From: Betaproteobacteria bacterium
GTDB taxonomy: Bacteria; Pseudomonadota; Gammaproteobacteria; Burkholderiales; Usitatibacteraceae
Assembly: GCA_025362705.1 (NCBI GenBank)
Contig: JANYFH010000202.1
Span: 1-15,805, forward strand
DNA: 15,805 nucleotides
Direction of reading: 5' to 3'
The translations under genes and the position numbers were made by a program. Shown here piece by piece: positions 6,272 to 13,528 of the stretch (within the stretch, counting starts at the first letter, position 1; every line of letters starts with the position of its first letter). The notes beneath the pieces were generated by a model. That model made no database searches. It was not told the origin of the DNA and saw only the letters and a list, made by a program, of their open reading frames with translations.

Positions 6272-7758
6272 ATTCACCAATCAAGCCCGGTGGGGGAGCT
6301 ATCAGTTCCGCAACACATGATGAGATAACAGCCAAGCATCGCGCGCTGGAAAAAAATGTTGCCGGCTATAAGCCAAGTGATGCCACCAATGCAGTGACGC
6401 AAGCGCTGCGTTATTTCGAGGACAATTCACGCGCAGAGCGTGACGAGCTCCTCAAATCCGGTCTCATCAAAACCAAAGCCGAGCAGGCTGCTTTTACATG
6501 GCTGTCCGAGCGTTATGACCATTTATTGCGCCTGGCCCGGGATGTAGTCATGCGCAGCTTTGCGGCCGAAAACAAGGAAACGACGCCCCGCGCATCAATC
6601 TGTGCACTTGCGATTTTGCTCTCCGGTCATGCGATCAAGTGGCGAAAATTTTCGGGGAACCGCCCTGACCCTATGACCCGCGAATGGCTGCACCAGATAT
6701 TTCGCACCGCAGTCGCGTTCAGCGTCGATTCGGTTGTGCTTAGCGTGAAGATCGAAGAACGGCAGTTCGACGCAACGGTCGAGACGCTTTATGTTCGGGC
6801 ACTGTTGCTGGATCGATTTTCCAGCGGTAATCTGCCGCCGACGCGTCTGGAATTGCTCGATAACTGGCTAGTTGCATGGATGGGCTCACTCTGGCTCACG
6901 CGCGAATCCGTGCCGGGCGAACCTACGCTCGGCGTCAACACGGCAACACCGCAGCGCGGACTCACGCCACATGTGGCGGGAGATGGCGCACATTTATTCC
7001 TGAGCCTGCGCCCGATGCAGCGCCAGCTGGATCGCTCAATCAGGGAATTTCATCGCGGTGGAATTTTCCCCGGCTGGGGAATTGGCCAGGGCGTTCGCAT
7101 GGAAGAACACGTGGCTGTCATCGATTTTCTCGAGCGCGAGTTCACACTCATCGAAGCAGCACGCACCCATCGCAGCAAGCGCCTTTCCATCGGAACCAAC
7201 ACAATAGTTGGTATGTTTTTCGGCTTCAACGAAATATGCAAGATGGCATTCGCTGCTGAAAAACTGCACAGCCTTTCTGGTGGGGGCGCCGACATTGGCA
7301 TTCGCAATGCAATACATCTGGTCGATGTCAGCGACGGCGGCATCGGATTGGATATGACGGATGAAGATGCGCGCCTCGTCAACGTTGACGATCTCATTGC
7401 GGTGCGCCTTGAAAAAGGCCGCCCCTGCGTGCTTGGTGTGGTGGTGCGAAAATCAAATCTGCAACGACCGGCAGCGACGCTCATTGGCGTGAAAGTGCTC
7501 TCAAGGCAGCCCGTACACTGCGCGATGGAACGCGTCGATGAAGCCAACACCTGGCAGCCGACCGAAGGAATTTTGCTTGCCGGCAATGCGGCGGACGGGT
7601 TCGCTGATTCGGTTATCGTCAATGAAAAAACGTACATCGCCAATGCGTTGCTAGCCGTCACATTGGGCGCACGAACCTACGAGCTCAATCTGAGGCGCGT
7701 AAGGCAGCAGGGCGTGGGCTGGCGCATGGCGGCGTTTGATGCGGTGGTTGCGCCTTAA
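6268..7758 (+). CDS. PilZ-like protein with large helical N-terminal region
   Basis: This 496-residue protein is predicted soluble. Residues 1-about 300 are mostly helical and of unknown fold. In the C-terminal part H-L-V-D-V-S-D-G-G-I-G-L (Asp353, Ser355, Gly358) fits the D-x-S-x-x-G motif of PilZ c-di-GMP-binding domains. A beta-rich stretch follows (V-D-D-L-I-A-V-R, V-L-G-V-V-V-R-K, L-I-G-V-K-V-L-S) in the order expected for the PilZ barrel. An arginine cluster R-T-H-R-S-K-R at about 308-314 could be the arginine motif, but the spacing is unusual and an exact R-x-x-x-R is not present, so c-di-GMP binding is unproven. It starts at GTG overlapping the preceding stop by four bases. A link to surface motility or pili is inference from its FimV-like partner. 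Confidence 0.85.
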   Translation: MNSPIKPGGGAISSATHDEITAKHRALEKNVAGYKPSDATNAVTQALRYFEDNSRAERDELLKSGLIKTKAEQAAFTWLSERYDHLLRLARDVVMRSFAAENKETTPRASICALAILLSGHAIKWRKFSGNRPDPMTREWLHQIFRTAVAFSVDSVVLSVKIEERQFDATVETLYVRALLLDRFSSGNLPPTRLELLDNWLVAWMGSLWLTRESVPGEPTLGVNTATPQRGLTPHVAGDGAHLFLSLRPMQRQLDRSIREFHRGGIFPGWGIGQGVRMEEHVAVIDFLEREFTLIEAARTHRSKRLSIGTNTIVGMFFGFNEICKMAFAAEKLHSLSGGGADIGIRNAIHLVDVSDGGIGLDMTDEDARLVNVDDLIAVRLEKGRPCVLGVVVRKSNLQRPAATLIGVKVLSRQPVHCAMERVDEANTWQPTEGILLAGNAADGFADSVIVNEKTYIANALLAVTLGARTYELNLRRVRQQGVGWRMAAFDAVVAP

Positions 7759-7779
7759 AAACGCGAAACTGTATCTCTA

Positions 7780-7839
7780 GCATTGGCGCGGCTCGCAGGC
7801 CGTTTTCACCCAAGGATGCCCGCCGAATATAGAGTTACG
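7780..7839 (+). repeat. Dispersed structured repeat, copy B
   Basis: This copy has the same layout and exact spacing as 3603-3662: GCATTGGCGCGGCT, 24 bases, GCCCGCCGAAT, 7 bases, TACG. The loop centre TTTT is in the same position. The downstream hairpin is kept in form but not in sequence: GAATA-(T)-AGA (7825-7833) pairs with TCTATTC (7844-7850). It sits between the convergent PilZ-like and EF-G-2 genes, and its last arm overlaps the EF-G-2 stop codon. No T run follows, so it is not a standard terminator. Confidence 0.75.
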
Positions 7840-7844
7840 TCGTT

Positions 7845-9905
7845 CTATTCCTCCGCCACTGCATGCAGATTGTGCAGCTTCATCAATTCAATCTGCGTGC
7901 TCACGGGTGCCGGTTCGTAGTGTGAGAGCTCAATCGAGTAACTACCCTGCCCGCCGGTAAGCGATTTAAGACGCGTCTGGTAATCCTTCAATTCCGAAAG
8001 CGGCGCGACGGCGGTGACCACCGAAACACCCGCCGACTGGCTACGTGTGCCAGTGATGTGGCCGCGCCGCGAAGAAAGATCGCCGGTCGTCGCACCGATG
8101 GCAGCATCCGGCACCACCACTTCGATGTTCACAATCGGCTCAAGCAATACCGGTCGTGCTCTGGAAATCGCATCGATGAAGGCTTTGCGACCAGCTATAG
8201 AAAATGCGATTTCCTTGGAGTCAACGTTATGGCTCTTGCCGTCGTAAACAATCACGCGTACGTCGTGAACCGGGTATCCTGCCCGCGGGCCGTTGATCAA
8301 TACTTCACGGATACCTTTCTCGACTGCAGGAATGAATTGCGTGGGAATGGTGCCACCGTGAACATCGTTGACGAACTCAAAACCCGCGCCGCGCGCCAAC
8401 GGTTCGATGCGCAAAAACACTTCACCAAACTGCCCTGCTCCACCTGATTGCTTTTTGTGGCGAAAATGTCCATCGGCTTTGGCCATCACTGTTTCACGGT
8501 AGGGAATTTTGGGCGGCTTGGTAGTGATCTCAAGGTTGTACTGCTTGTTCATGCGCTCCAGGAGCGAGCGCATATGCAATTCACCCAAACCATTGATTAC
8601 TGTTTCATGTGTAACTGGATGGCGCTCGACCACAAAGCAGGGATCCTCCATTTCGAGCTTGTGCAGTACGTCAAAAATGCGTTGCTCGTCGCCGCGACGC
8701 TTGGGCTCAACCGCGAGCCCGTACATCGGCTGCGGAAAATCCAGCGGTAACAGGTGAATACGATCCTCGTCGTGCGAGTCATGCAACACCGCGTCGAAAA
8801 TAATTTCATCGACCTTCGCCACTGCGCCGATGTCGCCAGGCACCAACTGCGTGACTTCCTGATATTCCTTGCCCTGCAACACATAAAGGTGGCCGACTTT
8901 GAACGACTTTGTGGTTTCCCCGACGTACAACTGCGTACTCACCGTGATGGTGCCCTGGTGCACCCGAAATACACCAAGCTTGCCAATAAACGGGTCGATC
9001 ACGACTTTGAATACATGTGCGATGACATGCTTTTTTGGATCGGGTTCGGAGCGAAATTCTTCCGCAGTTTTTCCTTCCCCGCGCACGAACAACGGCGGAT
9101 TTCCCTCAGCCGGATTTGGAGCAAGCTTCGCAAAAATATCCAATAACTCAGCAACGCCGGCACCCGTGCGCGAAGAAGTAAAACAAACCGGAATCAGATG
9201 TCCGTCGCGCAGCGCTTTTTCGAACGGTGCGTGCAGTTGTTCCGGCTGGATCGCCTCACCCTGCTCAAGATAGAGCGCCATCAACTCTTCATCGACTTCC
9301 ACAACCTGATCCACCAGCGCGCTATGTGCAGCCGCGACCGAAGAAAAATCCGCATCGCCTGCCGGATTGAAAAAACAGTCGGTGACAGTTGCGCCATTGT
9401 TTGCGGGAAGATTGATCGGCAGACATTCTTTGCCGAAAACTTCCTGAATTTCCATCACCAGCGCGGGCAAGTCGGTGTTGGCATCGTCAATCTTGTTCAC
9501 GACCACCATCGCGCAGAGGTGACGTTTACGTACCAGCGACATCATTCGACGCGCAGTAAGCTCGATACCATTTTGCGCATTGATGACGATTACCACCGTG
9601 TCGATTGCATCGAGCGCCGAGACCGCCGGGCCCATGAAATCAGGGTAACCTGGCGTGTCGATTAAATGAACGCGCACATTGGGATCTTGACCGTGGGCAA
9701 AATGCACAACTGAAGAATTGAGCGAATGTTTGTAGGTTTTTTCGATGGGATCGAAATCGCAAACAGTCGAACCTTTTTCCACGCTGCCTGCCGCCGCAAT
9801 GACACCGGTCTTGAACAACAGCGCCTCGGCCAGGGTCGTTTTGCCAGCACCCGAATGCCCTACCAACGCGATTGCCCTGATATTTTCAGTCGTAAAGCCG
9901 GGCAT
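7845..9905 (-). CDS. EF-G-2-type elongation factor G paralogue (translational GTPase)
   Basis: This 686-residue protein matches EF-G length and domain order: GTPase domain about 1-280, then domains II-V. G1 is G-H-S-G-A-G-K-T-T (16-24), G3 is D-T-P-G-Y-P-D-F (83-90) and G4 is N-K-I-D (137-140). Main EF-G has D-T-P-G-H-V-D-F, so the catalytic-loop His is Tyr87 here. The switch I motif R-G-I-T-I is also absent; the segment around 52-66 reads D-P-I-E-K-T-Y-K-H-S-L. Both are features of the EF-G-2/EF-G-like group, whose cellular role is not settled. The frame opens 28 codons earlier, but the ATG at 9903-9905 has a strong GAGGAG seven bases upstream and fits the family start. It is not near rpsL, rpsG or tuf, so it is a paralogue rather than the str-operon copy. 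Confidence 0.93.
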   Translation of the reverse strand: MPGFTTENIRAIALVGHSGAGKTTLAEALLFKTGVIAAAGSVEKGSTVCDFDPIEKTYKHSLNSSVVHFAHGQDPNVRVHLIDTPGYPDFMGPAVSALDAIDTVVIVINAQNGIELTARRMMSLVRKRHLCAMVVVNKIDDANTDLPALVMEIQEVFGKECLPINLPANNGATVTDCFFNPAGDADFSSVAAAHSALVDQVVEVDEELMALYLEQGEAIQPEQLHAPFEKALRDGHLIPVCFTSSRTGAGVAELLDIFAKLAPNPAEGNPPLFVRGEGKTAEEFRSEPDPKKHVIAHVFKVVIDPFIGKLGVFRVHQGTITVSTQLYVGETTKSFKVGHLYVLQGKEYQEVTQLVPGDIGAVAKVDEIIFDAVLHDSHDEDRIHLLPLDFPQPMYGLAVEPKRRGDEQRIFDVLHKLEMEDPCFVVERHPVTHETVINGLGELHMRSLLERMNKQYNLEITTKPPKIPYRETVMAKADGHFRHKKQSGGAGQFGEVFLRIEPLARGAGFEFVNDVHGGTIPTQFIPAVEKGIREVLINGPRAGYPVHDVRVIVYDGKSHNVDSKEIAFSIAGRKAFIDAISRARPVLLEPIVNIEVVVPDAAIGATTGDLSSRRGHITGTRSQSAGVSVVTAVAPLSELKDYQTRLKSLTGGQGSYSIELSHYEPAPVSTQIELMKLHNLHAVAEE

Positions 9906-9933
9906 GGTGCGCTCCTCTTGGTTATTGGAATTC

Positions 9934-9962
9934 ATCATAGGACAAATATTGGCAAATGCCAA
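9934..9962 (-). promoter_or_regulatory. Predicted sigma-70 promoter of the EF-G-2 gene
   Basis: On the minus strand TTGGCA (9957-9962, 5/6 to consensus) and TATGAT (9934-9939, 5/6) are spaced by 17 bp, one of the best promoter matches in the window. Transcription would start near 9927, giving a leader of about 22 nt that contains GAGGAG before the ATG at 9905. The -35 box lies inside the palindrome at 9948-9963. Confidence 0.6.
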
Positions 9963-9963
9963 T
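9948..9963. promoter_or_regulatory. Perfect 16-bp palindrome, candidate operator between EF-G-2 and MFS genes
   Basis: ATTGGCA-AA-TGCCAAT has perfect 7-bp arms and fits a T-N11-A dyad of the kind bound by LysR-type regulators, although any dimeric repressor could be meant. It covers the -35 box of the leftward EF-G-2 promoter. On the right strand it offers TTGGCA, with TATGAG 15 bp on, as a weaker promoter for the MFS gene. One bound protein could therefore control both genes. The palindrome is seen directly; regulation is inference. Confidence 0.5.
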
Positions 9964-10014
9964 TTCTCGTATGAGGTACTCGCGCGCAAACCATTTCTCC
10001 ACTACGATGCACAC

Positions 10015-11298
10015 ATGACAACAGAAAATATTTCCGCTCTCAACCCCGGGGTGACCAAACGCGAAGTGTTCGCCTGGGCCATGTATGACTTCGCCAACTC
10101 TGGATACACCACCGTCGTGCTCACGGCGGTATTTAACGCCTACTTTGTCTCTGTCATCGCAGGCGGTGCTGAATGGGCGACCTTCGCGTGGACCGCGACG
10201 CTCGCAATTTCCTATATTGCAGTGATGATCGCAGGCCCTATTGTCGGTGCGTATGCAGACGCACACGCTGCAAAAAAACGCGTGCTGTTTATTGCCACGA
10301 TGGGCTGCGTAGTGTCGACAGCAGCGCTCTATTTCGCTGGCCCCGGCACCATCGTCTGGGCAATGGTCTTCATCATCATTTCAAATTTCTGCTACGCCAT
10401 CGGCGAGAACATCACTGCCGCATTCCTGCCCGAACTGGCACGCCCGGAAGCGCTGGGCAAGGTATCCGGCTGGGGATGGAGTTGGGGGTATATCGGCGGA
10501 CTGGTTGCACTCGGTGCCTGCCTTGCCTGGATTACAACCGCTGGAGAGCGCGGGCAAACCACTTCGCAGGCAGTACCGATGACCAATCTCATTACTGCCG
10601 CGATCTATCTCCTGGGTGCGAGTGTGACATTCGTATGGTTGAAAGAGCGCGCAACCCCCTCACCCTCCCTCGATACCACGGCAAACACCTTCGCACGCCT
10701 CATGACAACGGCCCGCGAAGCCGCCAAATTCCGCGATCTCGCTTATGTGTTTTTGTGTGGCACCTGCTATCAAGCGGGTGTCGCTACCGTCATAACGTTA
10801 GCCGCAATCTATGCGCAGGAAGTGATGGGCTTCACGACCACCGACACGCTGGTACTGGTGCTAGTGGTAAACGTCACCGCGTGCGTCGGCGCGCTCGCGT
10901 TCGGCTATGTGCAGGATGCCATCGGGAAAAAACGTGCGCTCGCAATCACACTGGTCGGATGGTTGCTGATGGTTGGATTCGCATGGATCGCCACTACGCC
11001 AGCATTGTTCTGGGTCGCAGCCAACCTTGCAGGTATTTGCATGGGCTCCAGCCAGTCTGCGGGACGCGCGCTGGTCGCGTATTTTTCGCCAGTGGATCGG
11101 GCTGCAGAATTTTTTGGCCTGTGGGGAGTAGCGACGCGGCTTTCTGCAGTGCTGGGGCCGTTGACGTATGGCGCAGTGTCATGGGTGAGCGGTGGAAACC
11201 ATCGCCTTGCGATGCTGATTACGGGTGTGTTTTTTGTTGCAGCGCTAATGGTGCTGGTGCGCGTGGATGAGGCGCGAGGACGCGCGGTGGTCGCTTAG
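10015..11298 (+). CDS. MFS transporter, UMF1/Atg22-like family
   Basis: This 427-residue inner-membrane transporter has about 12 hydrophobic segments. The opening W-A-M-Y-D-F-A-N-S-G-Y (about 22-32) is the hallmark of the UMF1 family, related to the yeast vacuolar effluxer Atg22. The later segments A-F-L-P-E-L and S-G-W-G-W-S-W-G-Y-I-G-G also fit this group. Bacterial substrates are generally unknown, so no cargo is proposed. The frame is open farther upstream, but that region is antisense to the EF-G-2 gene; the ATG at 10015 fits the family N-terminus, although its Shine-Dalgarno sequence is weak. It is divergent from EF-G-2 across 109 bp with a shared palindrome. Confidence 0.9.
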   Translation: MTTENISALNPGVTKREVFAWAMYDFANSGYTTVVLTAVFNAYFVSVIAGGAEWATFAWTATLAISYIAVMIAGPIVGAYADAHAAKKRVLFIATMGCVVSTAALYFAGPGTIVWAMVFIIISNFCYAIGENITAAFLPELARPEALGKVSGWGWSWGYIGGLVALGACLAWITTAGERGQTTSQAVPMTNLITAAIYLLGASVTFVWLKERATPSPSLDTTANTFARLMTTAREAAKFRDLAYVFLCGTCYQAGVATVITLAAIYAQEVMGFTTTDTLVLVLVVNVTACVGALAFGYVQDAIGKKRALAITLVGWLLMVGFAWIATTPALFWVAANLAGICMGSSQSAGRALVAYFSPVDRAAEFFGLWGVATRLSAVLGPLTYGAVSWVSGGNHRLAMLITGVFFVAALMVLVRVDEARGRAVVA

Positions 11299-11367
11299 CA
11301 GCAGGTCCTCTATCAATGGTCCGCGCAGTCACTGCATCCATGTGTCTGAAGTGGGAAGTGTCCTGCG

Positions 11368-11493
11368 CTATTGAGCGACGTCGTTTAGCTGAGCTAGCAT
11401 GTCTGCTTTTGCTGCTTTAGGAATATTCAGGTGTGTGACTTGATCTATCAATTGAATTTCGGCACGATGTTCCCATGACCAGAATTTTTTCAT
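11368..11493 (-). CDS. Possible 41-residue ORF or gene remnant
   Basis: In the gap between two plus-strand genes the minus strand carries ATG (11491-11493) to TAG (11368-11370), encoding 41 residues. It starts M-K-K-F-W-S-W-E-H-R-A-E and continues with an amphipathic helix, K-A-A-K-A-D-M-L-A-Q-L-N-D. The frame is open eight codons farther up (Q-V-A-A-A-N-E-G), with a TGA before that near the EamA gene start. It could be a small protein or the surviving C-terminus of a longer gene. AAGG lies too close to the ATG to be a good ribosome site. No family is recognised. Confidence 0.3.
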   Translation of the reverse strand: MKKFWSWEHRAEIQLIDQVTHLNIPKAAKADMLAQLNDVAQ

Positions 11494-11519
11494 ACCTTCG
11501 TTAGCCGCAGCGACCTGTC

Positions 11520-11954
11520 ATGTCCACTTCTGCCACCTGGTTCTACTGGGCTTTACTGTCGGCTGTCTTCGCGGCCCTCACTGCAATTTTTGCCAAGATC
11601 GGTATTCAAGGCGTCGACTCAGACTTGGCTACACTTGTTCGAACCGCAATCATCATCATCGTGCTCTCAGCCTTCGTATGGCTCGCCGGAAAATGGAGCA
11701 ACCCGTTTGCTCTATCTTCCAAAACATGGCTCTTTCTTACTCTTTCAGGTTTGGCGACGGGTGCATCCTGGGTGTGCTACTTCCGCGCCCTGCAGATCGG
11801 CGATGCGTCGAAGGTTGCTCCCGTCGATAAGCTGAGTTTGGTGCTTGTTGCCGTCTTCGCATTTACGTTTCTTGGCGAACGACCATCGCTTCGCGAGTGG
11901 ACGGGAATCGCCATGGTCGCTGGTGGAGTGCTAGTTCTCGCATTCAAACGTTGA
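11520..11954 (+). CDS. Half-size EamA/DMT-superfamily transporter
   Basis: This 144-residue protein has five hydrophobic segments and a single EamA domain; full-length EamA transporters have two, in about 300 residues. The start M-S-T-S-A-T-W-F-Y-W-A-L-L-S-A, the segment W-V-C-Y-F-R-A-L-Q-I-G-D-A-S-K-V-A-P-V and the end L-G-E-R-P-S-L-R-E-W-T-G match the compact COG2510-like group. These natural half-transporters probably act as dimers, so the short length is not a truncation. The substrate is unknown. The ATG at 11520 has no strong Shine-Dalgarno sequence. It is convergent with the FecR-domain gene across 110 bp in which I see no terminator. Confidence 0.85.
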   Translation: MSTSATWFYWALLSAVFAALTAIFAKIGIQGVDSDLATLVRTAIIIIVLSAFVWLAGKWSNPFALSSKTWLFLTLSGLATGASWVCYFRALQIGDASKVAPVDKLSLVLVAVFAFTFLGERPSLREWTGIAMVAGGVLVLAFKR

Positions 11955-12064
11955 CGAACGACTGCGCCTTACATGCCGACGCCATGGTTAGAAGTTGGAC
12001 GTGATGGTCGGAGTGTTCTTGTTCAGATTCTCGAGCACAACCAGCCATGCAAACGCCAGAACAC

Positions 12065-13396
12065 CTATTTCTTGGCAGGTGACTCGTCACCACCAGTGCG
12101 ATCCTTCTTGAGTTCGTCAAGGTAACGCTTGTTTTCCTGCTGCCGCAGAGCCTTCATCTCTTCGGTTGTCGATTCGCGCTCTTCCTCTAGCGACTTGCGT
12201 TTTTCGCGCGCATCCAATAGCTGATCACGCATGGCCTTCTGGCGCTCCTGGGCTGCATCGAATCGTTCATCAATTTTCCCATCGGTCGCTTCCAGTAGTG
12301 TCTTGCGCCTTTGCTTGATGCTCTCCAGCATCTGCGCCAACGCCTTGTCCTTTTCCTGCAACGCCTTGCGCCGATCCCGCAGCTCCGGCCTGGTAATCAG
12401 ACTCGACTTGATATCCGCCTCGAGCGCCTTGCGCTTTTCCTGAATATCCTGATGCAATTCCTCAGCCGCTTTGACATCCCGTTGTAATGCCTCCCACTTT
12501 GCCTGTGCACCGCTTCGTTGTTCCCGTGCGGTTTGCCTGGTTAGCTCTGCCGCCGCTTTGTTCTGCTCCAGTAATTGCTTCGCTTTCGTTCGTGCTGCCT
12601 CCAAGGTAGCCCGTTTTTCCGCAATCACTTTGCGCCTATCCTCACGGCGCTGATCGATCAGTTGTTGAATCTCGGCATGCTTTTTATTTATTTCCGCCTC
12701 GTGAGGACCTGGTCGAAAGAAGCCAGGAATTGCGGCAAGCAATCGTGGTCCCTCGCGACGAAGCGGCACGAAGCCAGCCTGGTTTGGCGCGATGGCGGTT
12801 TTCTCGGTGGAAGTCTCGACGGAAGTCTGGCCCACAAAGACCCGGTCATACGTGCCGGGTTCGCCTTCAGACGAGCCCTCCGGGATATAGCGAGTCTCGT
12901 GATCCGTTCCGCGAATTCCAACTGTCGCATTCGGCGTTTGAATCCGATAGTCGCGAGAATTGAACTTGCCAATCCATCCCGTAATGGATCGGAGTCCGCC
13001 GGTTACGAGGCGAAATACCGCGCCGTCGTCATCTCCGCCATCGGCCCGGTACTTGACGATCTGGATCCGGGAATTCGGTCTCAGCAGGAGAAAGCCCGAA
13101 TCCTGCATCTGCACGTGGACTTCACCATTTTTGCCGCTGATCAACAGATCGCCTTCGCTGACAATATCGCCGACCTTGGCTTGGCGCGAGCCAACGCCAC
13201 TCTGCGTGAGACTCGCATTGCCATCGACCAACACGATAACACCTGCCTGATTCCGCGTCGCCAATGATGTCGTTTGCGCAGAGGACGAATCCTTGGGCTT
13301 CAACGTGATTGCCGGTGGCACTTGCGCCAGCGCCGCAGAGCAAGCGAGCAACAAGGACAAACAACCAAAGAGTAAACCGCTTAACTTGGTGGGCAT
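12065..13396 (-). CDS. Exported FecR-domain protein with long C-terminal coiled coil
   Basis: In this 443-residue protein residues 1-24 are a Sec signal peptide (cleavage A-L-A before Gln25; Cys19 sits in a poor lipobox). About 50-215 is a FecR-type beta domain, recognisable by G-D-I-V-S-E-G-D, R-P-N-S-R-I-Q-I and T-P-N-A-T-V-G-I-R-G-T-D. About 233-440 is almost wholly charged helix (K/R/E/Q/A/L), a probable long coiled coil in the periplasm. Unlike the anti-sigma regulator FecR, it has no cytoplasmic anti-sigma part, and no ECF sigma factor or TonB receptor is adjacent. A structural or peptidoglycan-associated scaffold is a better guess than iron regulation. The ATG at 13394-13396 is preceded by GGACGGGAT. 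It is downstream of the second patatin on the same strand, 132 bp apart. Confidence 0.88.
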   Translation of the reverse strand: MPTKLSGLLFGCLSLLLACSAALAQVPPAITLKPKDSSSAQTTSLATRNQAGVIVLVDGNASLTQSGVGSRQAKVGDIVSEGDLLISGKNGEVHVQMQDSGFLLLRPNSRIQIVKYRADGGDDDGAVFRLVTGGLRSITGWIGKFNSRDYRIQTPNATVGIRGTDHETRYIPEGSSEGEPGTYDRVFVGQTSVETSTEKTAIAPNQAGFVPLRREGPRLLAAIPGFFRPGPHEAEINKKHAEIQQLIDQRREDRRKVIAEKRATLEAARTKAKQLLEQNKAAAELTRQTAREQRSGAQAKWEALQRDVKAAEELHQDIQEKRKALEADIKSSLITRPELRDRRKALQEKDKALAQMLESIKQRRKTLLEATDGKIDERFDAAQERQKAMRDQLLDAREKRKSLEEERESTTEEMKALRQQENKRYLDELKKDRTGGDESPAKK

Positions 13397-13528
13397 ATGA
13401 GATCCCGTCCAGCAAATTTCCGATAATGTTCAAAATACACGAACTGCGACGCAAAGAAACGAGCCATGGATTGGGCACCTATTTGTAGTAATCCTGGTGC
13501 ATTTCAATCGACGGGCGCGGCGTGCAGA

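Noticed and set aside
11122..11133. GGGGAGTAG, the core of the yybP-ykoY Mn2+ riboswitch
   Set aside because: It lies inside the MFS coding sequence with no paired partner elements and no downstream leader gene; a chance match.
10173..11270. 365-codon open frame in another frame of the MFS gene
   Set aside because: Its translation is Arg/Cys/His-rich and without motifs, and it overlaps the UMF1 frame almost fully; it is a by-product of codon usage.
11988..12064. Hydrophobic minus-strand frame just after the FecR-domain stop
   Set aside because: It reads G-V-L-A-F-A-W-L-V-V-L and could be a relic, but it has no start codon and is only about 25 codons; not enough to call.
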